In this document: positions 45,139 through 54,713 of the stretch, piece by piece | How positions within the stretch are numbered: the stretch's first letter is position 1 | Layout of the letters: each line of letters opens with the position of its first letter | NCBI GenBank assembly: GCA_039984955.1 | Contig: JBDWTN010000005.1 | Span: 124,001-188,000 of the forward strand | Length of the DNA: 64,000 nt | Reading direction: 5' to 3' | Origin: Marinobacter alexandrii | GTDB taxonomy: Bacteria; Bacteroidota; Bacteroidia; Cytophagales; Cyclobacteriaceae | The notes under the pieces: generated by a model | What the model saw: only the letters and a program-made list of their open reading frames with translations | Database searches by the model: none | What the model was told of the DNA's origin: nothing | Position numbers and translations under genes: made by a program

Positions 45139-46569
45139 ATGGAAGAATTCAACAAGAAATTAACCACAAAAGAGAAAGCGTTACAGCTTAATCTTGATAC
45201 AAGGATTTATGGCACAGTTGCTGAAATCGGTGGAGGACAAGAAGTAGCATCATATTTCTTTAAAGCAGGAGCTGCATCTGGCACCATTGCAAAAACTATG
45301 TCTGCATACGACATGACATTTAGTGATGCAATCTATGGTAAATGTGATCGGTATGTTTCCAAGGAAAAGCTTCACAGAATGCTCGATCGTGAGTATTCTC
45401 TTTTAGATCAAAGACTAACTCAAAGATCTAAAAAAACTACTTTTTTCGCTTTTGCCAATACCGTTGAAACGATTAATTACGATAGAAGTAATGTTGGTCA
45501 TGGTTGGATGGGGTTGCGTTTTCAGCGACACTCTCAATCTGAACCCAATGAGTGTATTATTCATGTATCCTTGAAGGATAGAGATGCAGAATGGCAGCAA
45601 CAGGTCTTGGGAATTGTTGGTGTTAACCTGATCCACTCTTGCTACACATATAATACTCCTGAGGAAATCATAGACTCTCTCGTAGATAATGTGAGAAAGG
45701 ATCGTTTGGAGATTGATATGTTTAGTATTTCAGGTCCGGACTTCCACCATGTTGATAATCGTCTAATGACATTAAAGCTGGTTAAGAATGGCTTGACCAA
45801 GGTGGCAATGTTTGGGCCAGATAAAGAAGTGAGACTTCCTTCTGACATCCTTTATCGTAAAAACGCCATCGTCCTTAGAGGTAGATTTCGCCCGGTCACA
45901 CATGTCAATGTGGACATGATGATTACCGGAATGCGTTCATTCAAAAAGAAATTGGGTCATTCAGAGGATATTGTACCTGTAGTTGAAATTACGCTTAAGG
46001 ATTTGACGCTAGAAGGCGAATTAGATGAGCAGGATTACCTAGACAGAGTAGATCTACTTTGTTCTCTAGGTCAAAATGTAATGATTTCCAATTATCAAGA
46101 ACATTACAAGCTTGCCGGATACCTATCCCAGTATATCAAAGATAAGATGCTTGGTATGATCATAGGATTCAATAACCTCACTCAGATTTTTGATGAAAAA
46201 TATTATAAAAACCTGGATGGCGGAATACTTGAATCTTTCGCTAGGTTATTTGGGAGTAATGTAAAACTCTTCATATACCCTATCCTTGATTCAAAATCGG
46301 GAGAAATCAAGACAGGAAATGACTTTTCACCTGATCGGCATTTACAAAGCCTCTTCCATTATTTTGTTGAAAATCATAAGGTTTTGAGTATTCCTGACGC
46401 TAAAACTGAAAACCTACATATCATATCTGATCATGTACTTGAATTGATCGAGACAGACCAAGATGGTTGGGAAGAAATGGTTCCAAACAGAGTAGCTGAA
46501 TCCATAAAAGAGAATCATTTATTCAACTATCCCTACAAGGTTGAAGTCGACGAAGAAGATTTGATTTAA
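45139..46569 (+). CDS. Large conserved-looking protein of unknown function
   Basis: 476-residue cytosolic protein; no signal peptide, membrane helix, Walker or HxGH-type motif. It begins MEEFNKKLTTKEKALQLNLDTRIYGTVAEIGGGQEVA and includes HVSLKDRDAEWQQQVLGIVGVNLIHSCY and SNYQEHYKLAGYLSQYIKDKMLGMIIG. The even spread of charged and aromatic residues over the full length looks like a well-conserved enzyme, but I cannot place it. ATG at 45139 is chosen over a TTG at 45091. Names such as nicotinate-nucleotide adenylyltransferase or TonB receptor, if seen in databases, would not be supported by visible motifs. Confidence 0.85.
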   Translation: MEEFNKKLTTKEKALQLNLDTRIYGTVAEIGGGQEVASYFFKAGAASGTIAKTMSAYDMTFSDAIYGKCDRYVSKEKLHRMLDREYSLLDQRLTQRSKKTTFFAFANTVETINYDRSNVGHGWMGLRFQRHSQSEPNECIIHVSLKDRDAEWQQQVLGIVGVNLIHSCYTYNTPEEIIDSLVDNVRKDRLEIDMFSISGPDFHHVDNRLMTLKLVKNGLTKVAMFGPDKEVRLPSDILYRKNAIVLRGRFRPVTHVNVDMMITGMRSFKKKLGHSEDIVPVVEITLKDLTLEGELDEQDYLDRVDLLCSLGQNVMISNYQEHYKLAGYLSQYIKDKMLGMIIGFNNLTQIFDEKYYKNLDGGILESFARLFGSNVKLFIYPILDSKSGEIKTGNDFSPDRHLQSLFHYFVENHKVLSIPDAKTENLHIISDHVLELIETDQDGWEEMVPNRVAESIKENHLFNYPYKVEVDEEDLI

Positions 46570-46587
46570 CCAGTTATAAAATTGCCC

Positions 46588-46617
46588 TTTGAGGCTACCC
46601 TCCTTTTGCTATATTTG
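46588..46617 (+). promoter_or_regulatory. Putative promoter of the sodium symporter gene
   Basis: TTTG at 46588-46591 and TATATTTG at 46610-46617, with 18 nt between. Transcription would begin about 46623, leaving a leader of about 25 nt before the ATG at 46649. Confidence 0.55.
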
Positions 46618-46648
46618 ACGTTTTAACCCAAATCAAAATATAGTATAT

Positions 46649-48037
46649 ATGAGTGCACGCGGAAACTTTTCCAGCAGACTAGGATTTATTTTAGCAGCAG
46701 CTGGATCAGCAGTTGGTCTAGGAAATATTTGGAAATTTCCTTTTGAGGTGGCCGACGGTGGTGGTGCCGCATTCGTATTGATTTATTTGATTTTCGCATT
46801 TATTCTTTGCTTTCCTGTGATGGTGACTGAGGTTGCTATTGGCAGAAAAACAGAGAAAAACCCCATTGGTGCTTTCAATTCTCTAGGATTCAAAAGGTGG
46901 AACATCATTGGAAAGTTTGGAATACTTTGTGGGGTCCTCATTCTATCTTTTTATAATGTTGTTGCTGGCTGGGCATTTGGCTATTTCTTAGAAATGATCA
47001 TGGGGAATTTCGGAGTTGGAGAATCATTTGGAGCTTTTACTTCAGATATTGTAAAAGTCGGAGGTTATGCTATTATTTTCATGCTTACCACAGCTTTTTT
47101 TGTTTCAAAAGGAGTCTCTGGAGGCATAGAGAGATTAGCCCGTATTTTGATGCCCACATTGATAATAATGATATTGTCGCTAGTTATTTATTCATTTACT
47201 CTTCCGAACGCTATGGAAGGTGTGAAATACTATCTAGTTCCAGACCTTTCTAAATTGACCAATATTAACACAATAGGTGGAGCTCTAAGACAAGCATTTT
47301 TCTCTCTTTCACTAGGCATGGGTGCACTCATAACATACGGTTCTTATCTTTCCAAAAAGGAGAATATAGTTAGTTCATCAGCTTTAATTACCCTTTTTGA
47401 TGTAGGAATAGCTTTTATAGCTGGTCTAATGATGTTTCCATTAGTTGCATATAACCTCGGTGGTGAAATGAGTAATGTACAAGGCGGTGCTGGTTTGATT
47501 TTTGTGACGCTACCAGGAGTCTTTGAAACATTAGGCTCCACACTCGGTGTTATAGTTGGTGGTTTCTTCTTTCTCTTACTTTCATTCGCTGCACTTACCT
47601 CAACAGTATCCTTACTAGAAGTCCCTGTTTCATATGTAGTTGACGAATATAAAGTAAGAAGAACCAGAGCTGTGGTCATTATGTCCGTGATTATATTCAT
47701 TATAGGAATCCCATCTCTTATTGGCAATGGGTATAGTGAATTCTTTTCGACTGCTTTCTCTCTGCCTGGTGGATCGTCAGATTTCATGACTTTGGTTGGT
47801 TACATCACTGATGTACTCCTCATGTTTGGCGGATTCTTGATAGTTACATTCGCTGCATATATTTGGAAGAAGGAGAACCTCGCTGCAGAGATCTCTCAGG
47901 GTTATGAAGGATTCAATGAAAGCATCATTAAGAAGATTCTTAACTTTTGCATCTCCTACTTATGTCCGGTATTATTAGCGATCTTATTTGTAATGGTAGT
48001 GTTGAATAACTTCTTTGGAATAGATCTTCTAGGTTAA
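46649..48037 (+). CDS. Sodium-dependent transporter, NSS/SNF family
   Basis: 462-residue inner-membrane symporter with about eleven or twelve helices, family SLC6. The signature GLGNIWKFPFEVADGGGAAF (helix 1, unwound substrate/sodium site) is exact, and the second-repeat unwinding region (ALGMGALITYGSYLSKK, FSLSLGMG) is present. It imports an amino acid or related amine with Na+; substrate not determinable. Monocistronic; the next gene converges with no gap. Confidence 0.95.
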   Translation: MSARGNFSSRLGFILAAAGSAVGLGNIWKFPFEVADGGGAAFVLIYLIFAFILCFPVMVTEVAIGRKTEKNPIGAFNSLGFKRWNIIGKFGILCGVLILSFYNVVAGWAFGYFLEMIMGNFGVGESFGAFTSDIVKVGGYAIIFMLTTAFFVSKGVSGGIERLARILMPTLIIMILSLVIYSFTLPNAMEGVKYYLVPDLSKLTNINTIGGALRQAFFSLSLGMGALITYGSYLSKKENIVSSSALITLFDVGIAFIAGLMMFPLVAYNLGGEMSNVQGGAGLIFVTLPGVFETLGSTLGVIVGGFFFLLLSFAALTSTVSLLEVPVSYVVDEYKVRRTRAVVIMSVIIFIIGIPSLIGNGYSEFFSTAFSLPGGSSDFMTLVGYITDVLLMFGGFLIVTFAAYIWKKENLAAEISQGYEGFNESIIKKILNFCISYLCPVLLAILFVMVVLNNFFGIDLLG

Positions 48038-48853
48038 TTATTCTTTTATAAAAGTACCCGGGTCTTTTCCATTGAAGTAGATAACATACTGTCCTTGTCT
48101 AAGGACAGTAACATCTATTTCTATTCCTTGACCCTCCAATACTAGCTTACTCCCTGCATCATAAATCTCATAATGTGTAGATCTGGACAAGTACAATCGT
48201 GTTTTAGCTGATTTTGGCTTGAAGTCAACGGGTTCTGGGTAGTGATCAAAATCCACTTCCCATGAATACAAGTATCTAGTTCTGCTGCCTCTTGGGAAGT
48301 TATATTTGATTCTGTACTGGTTTGCTCCTTCTTCTAAATTGGGAAAGTGCGTATAATTAGCAACCTTATACAAACCTGATGCTTCTTGGACTTCTTGATC
48401 TACCCACACTCCATTCATCAATTTCTCAACTTCAAACTCCCCCATTCCAGTTTCTCCTTTAGTTGACCAGACTAAAGCACTGTCTGTTAATGAAACAGAA
48501 GTAAATCGAAAAATAGTATGGAATAATATAGCCTCCGGATTGATTATAGTCGGAGTACACAATGTATCCCTATGAACAACACGGATTTTCACAGGCGTGA
48601 ACAAATCATATTCCTTAAAATCAATTTTAATGGCACTCAGCTTATAATTTATATTAAGCAGTTCTTCATTGATATATATACTTTCAATACAAAATTTGCG
48701 ATCTGATTGATCTAATGGATTTTGGATGAAGAGTGTATTACCTTGATAAACACCTGCGAGATTGGTTTCAGCTTTTGTTGCAACCTGAGAAAAAGTCAGA
48801 TAGGCAATCATTATAGTAAGAGTAAAGGAAAGCTCTCGCTTTATCATTTTCAA
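48038..48853 (-). CDS. Secreted protein of unknown function
   Basis: 271 residues with a signal peptide (about 1-24, FSQVATKA) and a mainly beta-rich mature part. No enzyme or adhesin motif recognised. Its final ~75 residues resemble a short immunoglobulin-like or T9SS-like beta domain only vaguely (LYLSRSTHYEIYDAGSKLVLEG), so no call is made. Its stop codon abuts the symporter stop. Confidence 0.75.
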   Translation of the reverse strand: MKMIKRELSFTLTIMIAYLTFSQVATKAETNLAGVYQGNTLFIQNPLDQSDRKFCIESIYINEELLNINYKLSAIKIDFKEYDLFTPVKIRVVHRDTLCTPTIINPEAILFHTIFRFTSVSLTDSALVWSTKGETGMGEFEVEKLMNGVWVDQEVQEASGLYKVANYTHFPNLEEGANQYRIKYNFPRGSRTRYLYSWEVDFDHYPEPVDFKPKSAKTRLYLSRSTHYEIYDAGSKLVLEGQGIEIDVTVLRQGQYVIYFNGKDPGTFIKE

Positions 48854-49014
48854 AAATTTGTCTTTGTCTCTTCAAACATGATGCTATAACAATGAAAAGT
48901 ATCAATTATTTCGATGAGTATACGTAATAACCCCCTAAAATATTTCGTTAATAGAATTAATCGAAGAAATAGTTTTCATATTCAAATCTTCAATCTTTGT
49001 ATGAGAATTACCCA

Positions 49015-49230
49015 ATGATGTCAAATACAAAGCTCATATGGTTCAATCCCGATTCAAGATTTTATGAGTCTGGTTTTTATGGGGATTACAAATCAATCAC
49101 TAGAAACAGTCAAAATAGTGACCGATTCGAAGTATTGTATGAATTTACCGAAGAGACTGTACGCCTAGTTGATAAAATTTTATCTTCCCTTAATAAAGCT
49201 CACACATATTCTAGAACTCTCAATTTATAG
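49015..49230 (+). CDS. Small unknown protein
   Basis: 71-residue protein (ATG at 49015; a second ATG follows at once). It reads SNTKLIWFNPDSRFYESGFYGDYKSITRNSQNSDRFEVLYEFTEE and a short helix. No family recognised. A weak -7-like element lies just upstream. Stands alone 28 nt before the DUF4136 gene on the same strand. Confidence 0.55.
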   Translation: MMSNTKLIWFNPDSRFYESGFYGDYKSITRNSQNSDRFEVLYEFTEETVRLVDKILSSLNKAHTYSRTLNL

Positions 49231-49258
49231 TCGGGGTAAATTGATAATTTAGCCTTCG

Positions 49259-49804
49259 ATGAAAAAGTGGTTTTTAATTCTCCTAGCCGTAGGTGCTTGT
49301 AGTCCTAAAATAGTTTCGTACGTCAATTCTAAAGCTGATTTCAAGAATTTTGAAACATACCGGCTTGTAAGTGCTAAACTGGAATCGAAAAACGTCACTC
49401 CAGAAAGCACTTTGCTACTTGATCAAATCAAGGAGAATATTCATAATCAAATGTCGAAACGTAACTACCAAAAATCCAGTGTTTCCCCTGATCTTACTTT
49501 AAGATATGAAATTTCCTCTTCCACAAGAGTAGAATCTAGTAATCAGACAAGTCCGTATTTTTCAAGAAATCAGTTTTCCAGCAGAACGATCTACGAATCA
49601 GTTCTCTTATTGGAGCTCTTCGATCAAAAAAAGAAATTAGTTTGGCAAGGCAGCTATGATCTAAAACAGGAAAGAAAGGAAAAAAAAGCTACTCGAGCCA
49701 TCGAAAAAGCAGTGGCCTATACTTTCACATCATATCCTTATAATGCACTATCAAGTCAGCAAGATGAAGCCTTGAAAATTGTTGTAAAGAAAAAGAAAAA
49801 ATAA
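49259..49804 (+). CDS. DUF4136 lipoprotein
   Basis: 181-residue lipoprotein (lipobox VGACSP, Cys14) with the DUF4136 pattern: VNSKADFKNFETYRLV, then a helix (LLDQIKENIHNQMSKRNYQKS) and the strand SPDLTLRYEIS. The C-terminus is KKKKK. DUF4136 function unknown. Its stop overlaps the start of the NhaC gene (TAATG), so the pair is translated together. Confidence 0.88.
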   Translation: MKKWFLILLAVGACSPKIVSYVNSKADFKNFETYRLVSAKLESKNVTPESTLLLDQIKENIHNQMSKRNYQKSSVSPDLTLRYEISSSTRVESSNQTSPYFSRNQFSSRTIYESVLLLELFDQKKKLVWQGSYDLKQERKEKKATRAIEKAVAYTFTSYPYNALSSQQDEALKIVVKKKKK

Positions 49805-51219
49805 TGACAGACTATGGATTTTGGTCTTTGATACCACCCCTATTGGCAATTGGACTAGCTATAAAGACTAAACAAGTCGTTTTTTCTCTTTCACTAGGAA
49901 TACTTGTTGGCTATTTAATTATTCAGCAAGGAAATATCTTGGAGGGATCCTTAGCAACTATTGGGGCATTTGTTGAAGTCTTTCAAAGCAAAGGGAATAC
50001 AAGAACCATTATCTTGACCTTAATCATTGGTGCACTGATACAACTAATTAAATATTCGGGAGGTATAAATGGATTTATCAACTGGGTTCAAAAAAGACTA
50101 TCGGGGCAAAAAAACTTCAAGGGTAAAATTCAAGCTGCTTCGGCCCTGACAGGGTTTCTAATCTTTGTAGAATCTAATATCTCCATTCTCACTGTAGGTA
50201 CTATTTTCAGACCTCTTTTTGATAAGCATAAATTGCCCAGAGAAAAATTAGCTTACCTCGCAGATTCAAGTTCAGCTCCGTCATGTGTTTTGTTTCCTTT
50301 GAATGCATGGGGAGCTTACGTAATGGGATTATTATTAGCATTTCCAAATATTGATCCTTTCAAAACACTGGTTTATTCTATTCCTTTTAACTTTTATGCC
50401 ATATTGACATTAGTCTTTGTATTCTGGCTTTCGCTTTCTGGTAAAGAATATGGAGAAATGAAGAAAATAGCTGAAAGGAAGGCCCCTGAAATAAGGCAAG
50501 AAGATCCCGGTTCAGAAAGAACCTCTTCTCCCCTCAATATGGTAATTCCGATAGCTGTAATGGTTCTTACTATGCCTTTGTTTCTTATTTATGGTGGTTG
50601 GGATGGTGCGTTTGAAGGTGATTTTTTTGATAAAGTTTGGAACAGTATTGGTACCGGTTCTGGTTCTGAAGCAGTACTAAATGCATGTTTTAGCGGGTTT
50701 CTCACTGCTGCTGTAATGTACGGATTTCAAAAAATGCTTACAATAAAAACCTTTATTGATCAGTCTTTCAAAGGAATGAATGATATGGTGATTATGGCAG
50801 TATTGATGGTATTAGCCTTCGCCATAGGAAACTTATGCAATGAGCTGGGGACTGGTATCTATGTATCCAGAGTAACATCTTCCTGGTTAATTCCAGAAAT
50901 TGCTCCAGCGTTAATTTTTATTATTAGTAGTTTCATTGCCTTTGCAACGGGCACATCATGGGGAACCTTTGCAATCATGATTTCCATTGGAGTTCCTCTA
51001 TCTTTTGCTGTAGATGCTAACCTGCACCTTGTCATTGCCGCTATACTCGGAGGAGGGGTTTTTGGAGATCACTGCTCTCCTATTTCTGATACAACATTGA
51101 TTGCCTCAGTAGCATCTGGATGTGATCACATAGATCATGTCAGAACTCAATTGCCATATGCACTTTTTACTGGAGGATTGGCAGTCATTTGCTATTTGAT
51201 TACAGGATTTATCCTATAA
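49804..51219 (+). CDS. Na+/H+ antiporter, NhaC family
   Basis: 471-residue inner-membrane transporter with about twelve helices and the NhaC superfamily patterns (LADSSSAPSCVLFPLNAWGAYVMG, GGVFGDHCSPISDTTL, FATGTSWGTFAIMI). NhaC exchanges Na+ for H+; relatives also move malate/lactate or amino acids, so substrate is not certain. Coupled to the DUF4136 lipoprotein. Confidence 0.93.
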   Translation: MTDYGFWSLIPPLLAIGLAIKTKQVVFSLSLGILVGYLIIQQGNILEGSLATIGAFVEVFQSKGNTRTIILTLIIGALIQLIKYSGGINGFINWVQKRLSGQKNFKGKIQAASALTGFLIFVESNISILTVGTIFRPLFDKHKLPREKLAYLADSSSAPSCVLFPLNAWGAYVMGLLLAFPNIDPFKTLVYSIPFNFYAILTLVFVFWLSLSGKEYGEMKKIAERKAPEIRQEDPGSERTSSPLNMVIPIAVMVLTMPLFLIYGGWDGAFEGDFFDKVWNSIGTGSGSEAVLNACFSGFLTAAVMYGFQKMLTIKTFIDQSFKGMNDMVIMAVLMVLAFAIGNLCNELGTGIYVSRVTSSWLIPEIAPALIFIISSFIAFATGTSWGTFAIMISIGVPLSFAVDANLHLVIAAILGGGVFGDHCSPISDTTLIASVASGCDHIDHVRTQLPYALFTGGLAVICYLITGFIL

Positions 51220-51222
51220 TCA

Positions 51223-51813
51223 TTACTTACAATAATCTTTAATTGCTTTTGCTGCTTCAGGGATATTCAACGATTTGGCAAATTTGAAATCTTCACATGC
51301 AGATTTCATTTGGTCTTTTCCTACCTTAACTGCACCCCTGTAGAGGTACGCTTCTCCAAAATCACGATTTATTCTTATTGCATTATTATATGATTCAACA
51401 GCTTGATCTAGATACCCTAGTTGATGCTCAGCTCTTCCAGCAAAAAAATGCGCCTGAGCTGAGTTTTCATTTAGATCAATTGCATTCCCAGTATGGATCA
51501 ATACCTTGTTATATTCATGTTTATTATATGAAATCTTGGCTAAACTGAGGTAAGCAGAAATATTCTTCGGGTCTAATTCTACGATCTTTTCAAAATCAGA
51601 AACAGCTTTTTGCACTTGTCCTATTTCCTCGTAAGATCTACCTCTATTATAAAGACTTTTCACATTGTCAGGATGTGTTTCTAGATAAGAAGTATAGGCT
51701 TGAATAGCATCAGCATATTTTTCATTGTCGAAAAGGTCATCTCCATTTATGGAGGCTTCATTCTTACAACTAGCCACTGACAGCAAGATAAATGTTACTA
51801 CGAAGTATTTCAT
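51223..51813 (-). CDS. TPR lipoprotein
   Basis: 196 residues: a lipobox (SVASCKNE) then about four TPR units (FDNEKYADAIQAYTSYLETHP, RGRSYEEIGQVQKAVSDFEK, AKISYNKHEYNKVLI, GRAEHQLGYLDQAVESY). Probably a periplasmic or outer-membrane scaffold. The ATG at 51813 places the signal peptide first; an in-frame start at 51834 would add seven residues. Same strand as, but not overlapping, the DUF3108 gene. Confidence 0.88.
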   Translation of the reverse strand: MKYFVVTFILLSVASCKNEASINGDDLFDNEKYADAIQAYTSYLETHPDNVKSLYNRGRSYEEIGQVQKAVSDFEKIVELDPKNISAYLSLAKISYNKHEYNKVLIHTGNAIDLNENSAQAHFFAGRAEHQLGYLDQAVESYNNAIRINRDFGEAYLYRGAVKVGKDQMKSACEDFKFAKSLNIPEAAKAIKDYCK

Positions 51814-51845
51814 ATAATTAGATAAAGTCGGCAAAAGTAGGCGGA

Positions 51846-52634
51846 TTATTGGGAATCAATCCCGCTTTTAACATTTTTATACGAAGTAAGCTCGCAATAA
51901 GCTGTCCCAAAGTTCATATTTGCTTTTACTTTTAAAGGAAGTCGATTGGCATCCGCTGAAATCCAGAATGTTACAGCGTTATCTCCTTTAAATACATTAT
52001 TCTTTTGCATGATAGGAACAATCTTAAAGCAGTAGATTTTACCAACCTTAGTTTTAACTTTTTCAATACCGTGATAGATCATTTCAAAATCATAGAATTT
52101 TTCATCAAAAAAAGCATCCAATCTTATTGTATCACCTTTTTCCAGGGACTTGAAGTCAACACTTCGTGCATACATAAGACCTCCCATCATATCTAAAACA
52201 TTGTCTTTTTCAATATCAAAGTACTTTATTGGTCTGGTAGTTGGTTTTGAAATCGAAGAACTTTCTACGCGCACACGCATTGAATCGTAATCAAAATACG
52301 ATTTCTCTTTTAAATCTTGATCTCCTTCTGAAAGATCCCTATATGAATAATATGGCATAAAGGTATTTTTATCGACAACTGCTCCCCACTTATCATCGAC
52401 TTTTGAAAAAACTCCTACTAAACCGGCTGTTCTTCCTGCTACATTTATTTCAATGCATTCTTTGCCATCTTTAATTACATTTTCATCGGAGATCTTGAAT
52501 GTGCCTCTACCAATTGTAAACCATCCGTACGATAATTTAAACTGTAATTCTTCACCGTTGCTCACTGGCCTACTATCAACCATTGTTTGAGCACTTGTGA
52601 ATAGCCCTAGTAATATCAATGTGAAAGTCTTCAT
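51846..52634 (-). CDS. Secreted DUF3108 protein
   Basis: 262 residues: signal peptide (about 1-15) and a DUF3108 beta-rich domain (GEELQFKLSYGWFTIGRGTFKI, FMPYYSYRDLSEGDQD, VTFWISADANRLPLKVKA). In other Bacteroidota such proteins occur in the periplasm; role unknown. The ATG at 52634 gives a signal-peptide start; a start at 52664 would add ten residues. Confidence 0.88.
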   Translation of the reverse strand: MKTFTLILLGLFTSAQTMVDSRPVSNGEELQFKLSYGWFTIGRGTFKISDENVIKDGKECIEINVAGRTAGLVGVFSKVDDKWGAVVDKNTFMPYYSYRDLSEGDQDLKEKSYFDYDSMRVRVESSSISKPTTRPIKYFDIEKDNVLDMMGGLMYARSVDFKSLEKGDTIRLDAFFDEKFYDFEMIYHGIEKVKTKVGKIYCFKIVPIMQKNNVFKGDNAVTFWISADANRLPLKVKANMNFGTAYCELTSYKNVKSGIDSQ

Positions 52635-52683
52635 GATCTTCAATGTTGGTACACTTCTCATCATTGCAACTTAGATGCCAGTA

Positions 52684-53496
52684 TTAAACTGAGACGTTGT
52701 TTTCTCTTAAAGCTTCGTTCAATGAAGTCTTTTTATCGGTACTTTCCTTTCTCGTCCCGATGATTAAGGCACATGGGACTTGAAATTCACCAGCAGGGAA
52801 TTTTTTAGGTATGGTTCCGGGAATTACTACAGATCTAGGAGGAACGTATCCCTTGTATTCTTTTGGCTCAGCTCCAGTTACATCAATAATTTTAGAACTT
52901 GCTGTTAATACCACATTAGCACCTAAAACAGCTTCTTTACCTACTCGTACCCCTTCAACAACGATGCATCTGGATCCTATAAAAGCATTATCCTCAATGA
53001 CTACAGGAGCTGCCTGAACAGGCTCTAATACCCCTCCTATCCCAACTCCTCCACTTAAATGTACATTTTTGCCGATCTGAGCACAACTTCCTACTGTAGC
53101 CCAAGTGTCGACCATTGTCCCTTCATCAACATAAGCTCCAATATTGACATATGAAGGCATCAGAATTGTATTTTTTTGAATAAACGCACCGTATCTGGCT
53201 ATGGCATGCGGTACTACCCTCACTCCAAGCTGATCATATCCAGACTTAAGTTTAATCTTATCATGAAATTGAAATGGGCCAACTTCAATTAATTGCATTT
53301 TCATTAATGGAAAATAAAGGATTACTGCTTTTTTGAGCCATTCATTTACTTTCCAATCATCATCATCAGGTTCCGCAATTCTACGCTTGCCGTTATCTAA
53401 ATCTTCAATGACTGTTTTAATCGCAACAGAGACATCTTTCTTATTTACCAGAGATCTATCTTTCCAAGCTTCCTCTATGAGGTTTTTTAATTCCAT
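52684..53496 (-). CDS. dapD: Tetrahydrodipicolinate N-succinyltransferase
   Basis: 270-residue left-handed beta-helix acyltransferase in lysine and peptidoglycan diaminopimelate synthesis (adds succinyl to tetrahydrodipicolinate). Hexapeptide repeats are at about residues 100-200 (MPSYVNIGAYVDEGTMVDTWATVGSCAQIGKNVHLSGGVGIGG). Length is normal for DapD. It starts 24 nt from the divergent glycosyltransferase. Confidence 0.96.
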   Translation of the reverse strand: MELKNLIEEAWKDRSLVNKKDVSVAIKTVIEDLDNGKRRIAEPDDDDWKVNEWLKKAVILYFPLMKMQLIEVGPFQFHDKIKLKSGYDQLGVRVVPHAIARYGAFIQKNTILMPSYVNIGAYVDEGTMVDTWATVGSCAQIGKNVHLSGGVGIGGVLEPVQAAPVVIEDNAFIGSRCIVVEGVRVGKEAVLGANVVLTASSKIIDVTGAEPKEYKGYVPPRSVVIPGTIPKKFPAGEFQVPCALIIGTRKESTDKKTSLNEALRENNVSV

Positions 53497-53520
53497 CTAA
53501 TATTCAATATTTACAGTTAT

Positions 53521-54627
53521 ATGAAGAAAAAGATTGTGATAGCTTCCGTACTTAAACCTGTAGACGATGTACGGGCTTTTTGGAAGTTTTCTCAATCAAT
53601 GGCGAAAACAAATAAATATGAAGTTAATATCATAGGAAATAGCACGAAAAAAGAAATAGATACCCCAGGAATTTATTTACATCCTCATCTATTAACACGA
53701 ACAAATTGGTTAGTAAGACTTTTTATCAGACCTAAAATTTTATTCAAAATTCTGTCAATTAGACCTTCTTTGCTAATCATTACGACACATGAGTTAATCG
53801 TCACAGCATTAATTGCAAGAGTCTTAACTCGTTGCAAAGTGGTTTATGATGTGCAAGAAAACTATTCGAGTAATCTTAAGCATTTGAGTCGATCAATCAT
53901 AAAAACGATTTATGCGGAAATTATTCGCTTTAAGGAAAATCTATCAAAGAAGTTTATCAATGAATTTTGGCTGGCAGAAAAGTGCTACGATGAAGAACTG
54001 TATTTTGTTAGAAATAAGAATGTAATCTTAGAAAACAAAGCTATATCCACTGCAGAATCCAGCAGGAATTGGAATCAAACAAATCTGATTTTTTCTGGGA
54101 CAATTTCTACATATGGAGGGATAAAGAATGCAATCAATGTATTTCTTGCTATTCAAAAAGTAGAACCAGAAACATTAATTCATATTATTGGACAAGTTCA
54201 TAGTATTGATATAAAGAAATGGCTTTTGGAGCAGCAAAAGAATCACTCTAATATTCTATTAACCATCTCCTATAGTCCAATACCTTATCCTGAAATTCTT
54301 GATGCTATTTCAAAAGCAAATCTTGGAGTAATTGGTTATGAAACAAATACTGTCAATCGTAATAAAGTACCGACTAAACTTTATGAATACTCCAGATATA
54401 GGCTACCTTATTTAGTTTCAGAAAATACCAATTGGATGAGCAAAGGTGAAGAATTGGGAGGCGCAATTCCTGTGAATTATACCACAATTAATGCACAAGA
54501 AATTTTAAAATCATTATCTAAAAAGGATGAATTGTTTACTGGACTTTATCCGGAGAGCGCAACATGGGAGTATGAATCACTTAAACTAACATCATCACTT
54601 GATCATTTAATAAAAGTGGTTAAATAG
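53521..54627 (+). CDS. Glycosyltransferase, GT4-like
   Basis: 368-residue soluble protein with two Rossmann-like halves. The N-terminal half is weak; the C-terminal half has LIFSGTISTYGGIKNAINVFL, followed by the family-like NRNKVPTKLYEYSRYRLPYL (a K-x-E-Y motif as in GT4 sugar-nucleotide sites). No membrane helix. The sugar and acceptor are unknown. Its promoter must lie in the 24-nt gap or within dapD. Rather AT-rich compared with its neighbours. Confidence 0.8.
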   Translation: MKKKIVIASVLKPVDDVRAFWKFSQSMAKTNKYEVNIIGNSTKKEIDTPGIYLHPHLLTRTNWLVRLFIRPKILFKILSIRPSLLIITTHELIVTALIARVLTRCKVVYDVQENYSSNLKHLSRSIIKTIYAEIIRFKENLSKKFINEFWLAEKCYDEELYFVRNKNVILENKAISTAESSRNWNQTNLIFSGTISTYGGIKNAINVFLAIQKVEPETLIHIIGQVHSIDIKKWLLEQQKNHSNILLTISYSPIPYPEILDAISKANLGVIGYETNTVNRNKVPTKLYEYSRYRLPYLVSENTNWMSKGEELGGAIPVNYTTINAQEILKSLSKKDELFTGLYPESATWEYESLKLTSSLDHLIKVVK

Positions 54628-54670
54628 CTTGATTATTAGCGCTTTAATTATTTTAAAATAAGTACTTCTA

Positions 54671-54702
54671 AATTAATATTTAGATTAATCTAAATATTAA
54701 TT
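54671..54702. promoter_or_regulatory. 32-bp perfect palindrome, likely metalloregulator operator
   Basis: A perfect 32-bp inverted repeat with the core TTTAGATTAATCTAAA, directly upstream of the -7 element of the metal-uptake operon. The TTAGxxxxxxCTAA half-sites resemble DtxR/IdeR-family operators. Probably bound by the product of the adjacent DtxR-family gene, which would repress its own operon when metal is plentiful. Confidence 0.75.
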
Positions 54703-54709
54703 AGCTTTG
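54702..54709 (+). promoter_or_regulatory. Putative -7 element of metal operon
   Basis: TAGCTTTG, an exact TAnnTTTG match, abuts the palindrome. The start codon at 54714 is only 5 nt after it, so the transcript would be leaderless or nearly so. Confidence 0.55.
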
Positions 54710-54713
54710 TCAC

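Noticed and set aside
47344-47787. Minus-strand frame of 147 residues within the symporter gene
   Set aside because: Antisense shadow of a certain membrane protein; composition rich in Pro/Thr/Lys with no domain.
49601-49804. Poly-lysine end of the DUF4136 protein as a frameshift artefact
   Set aside because: The stop overlaps the next start in the common TAATG form, so the end is probably real.
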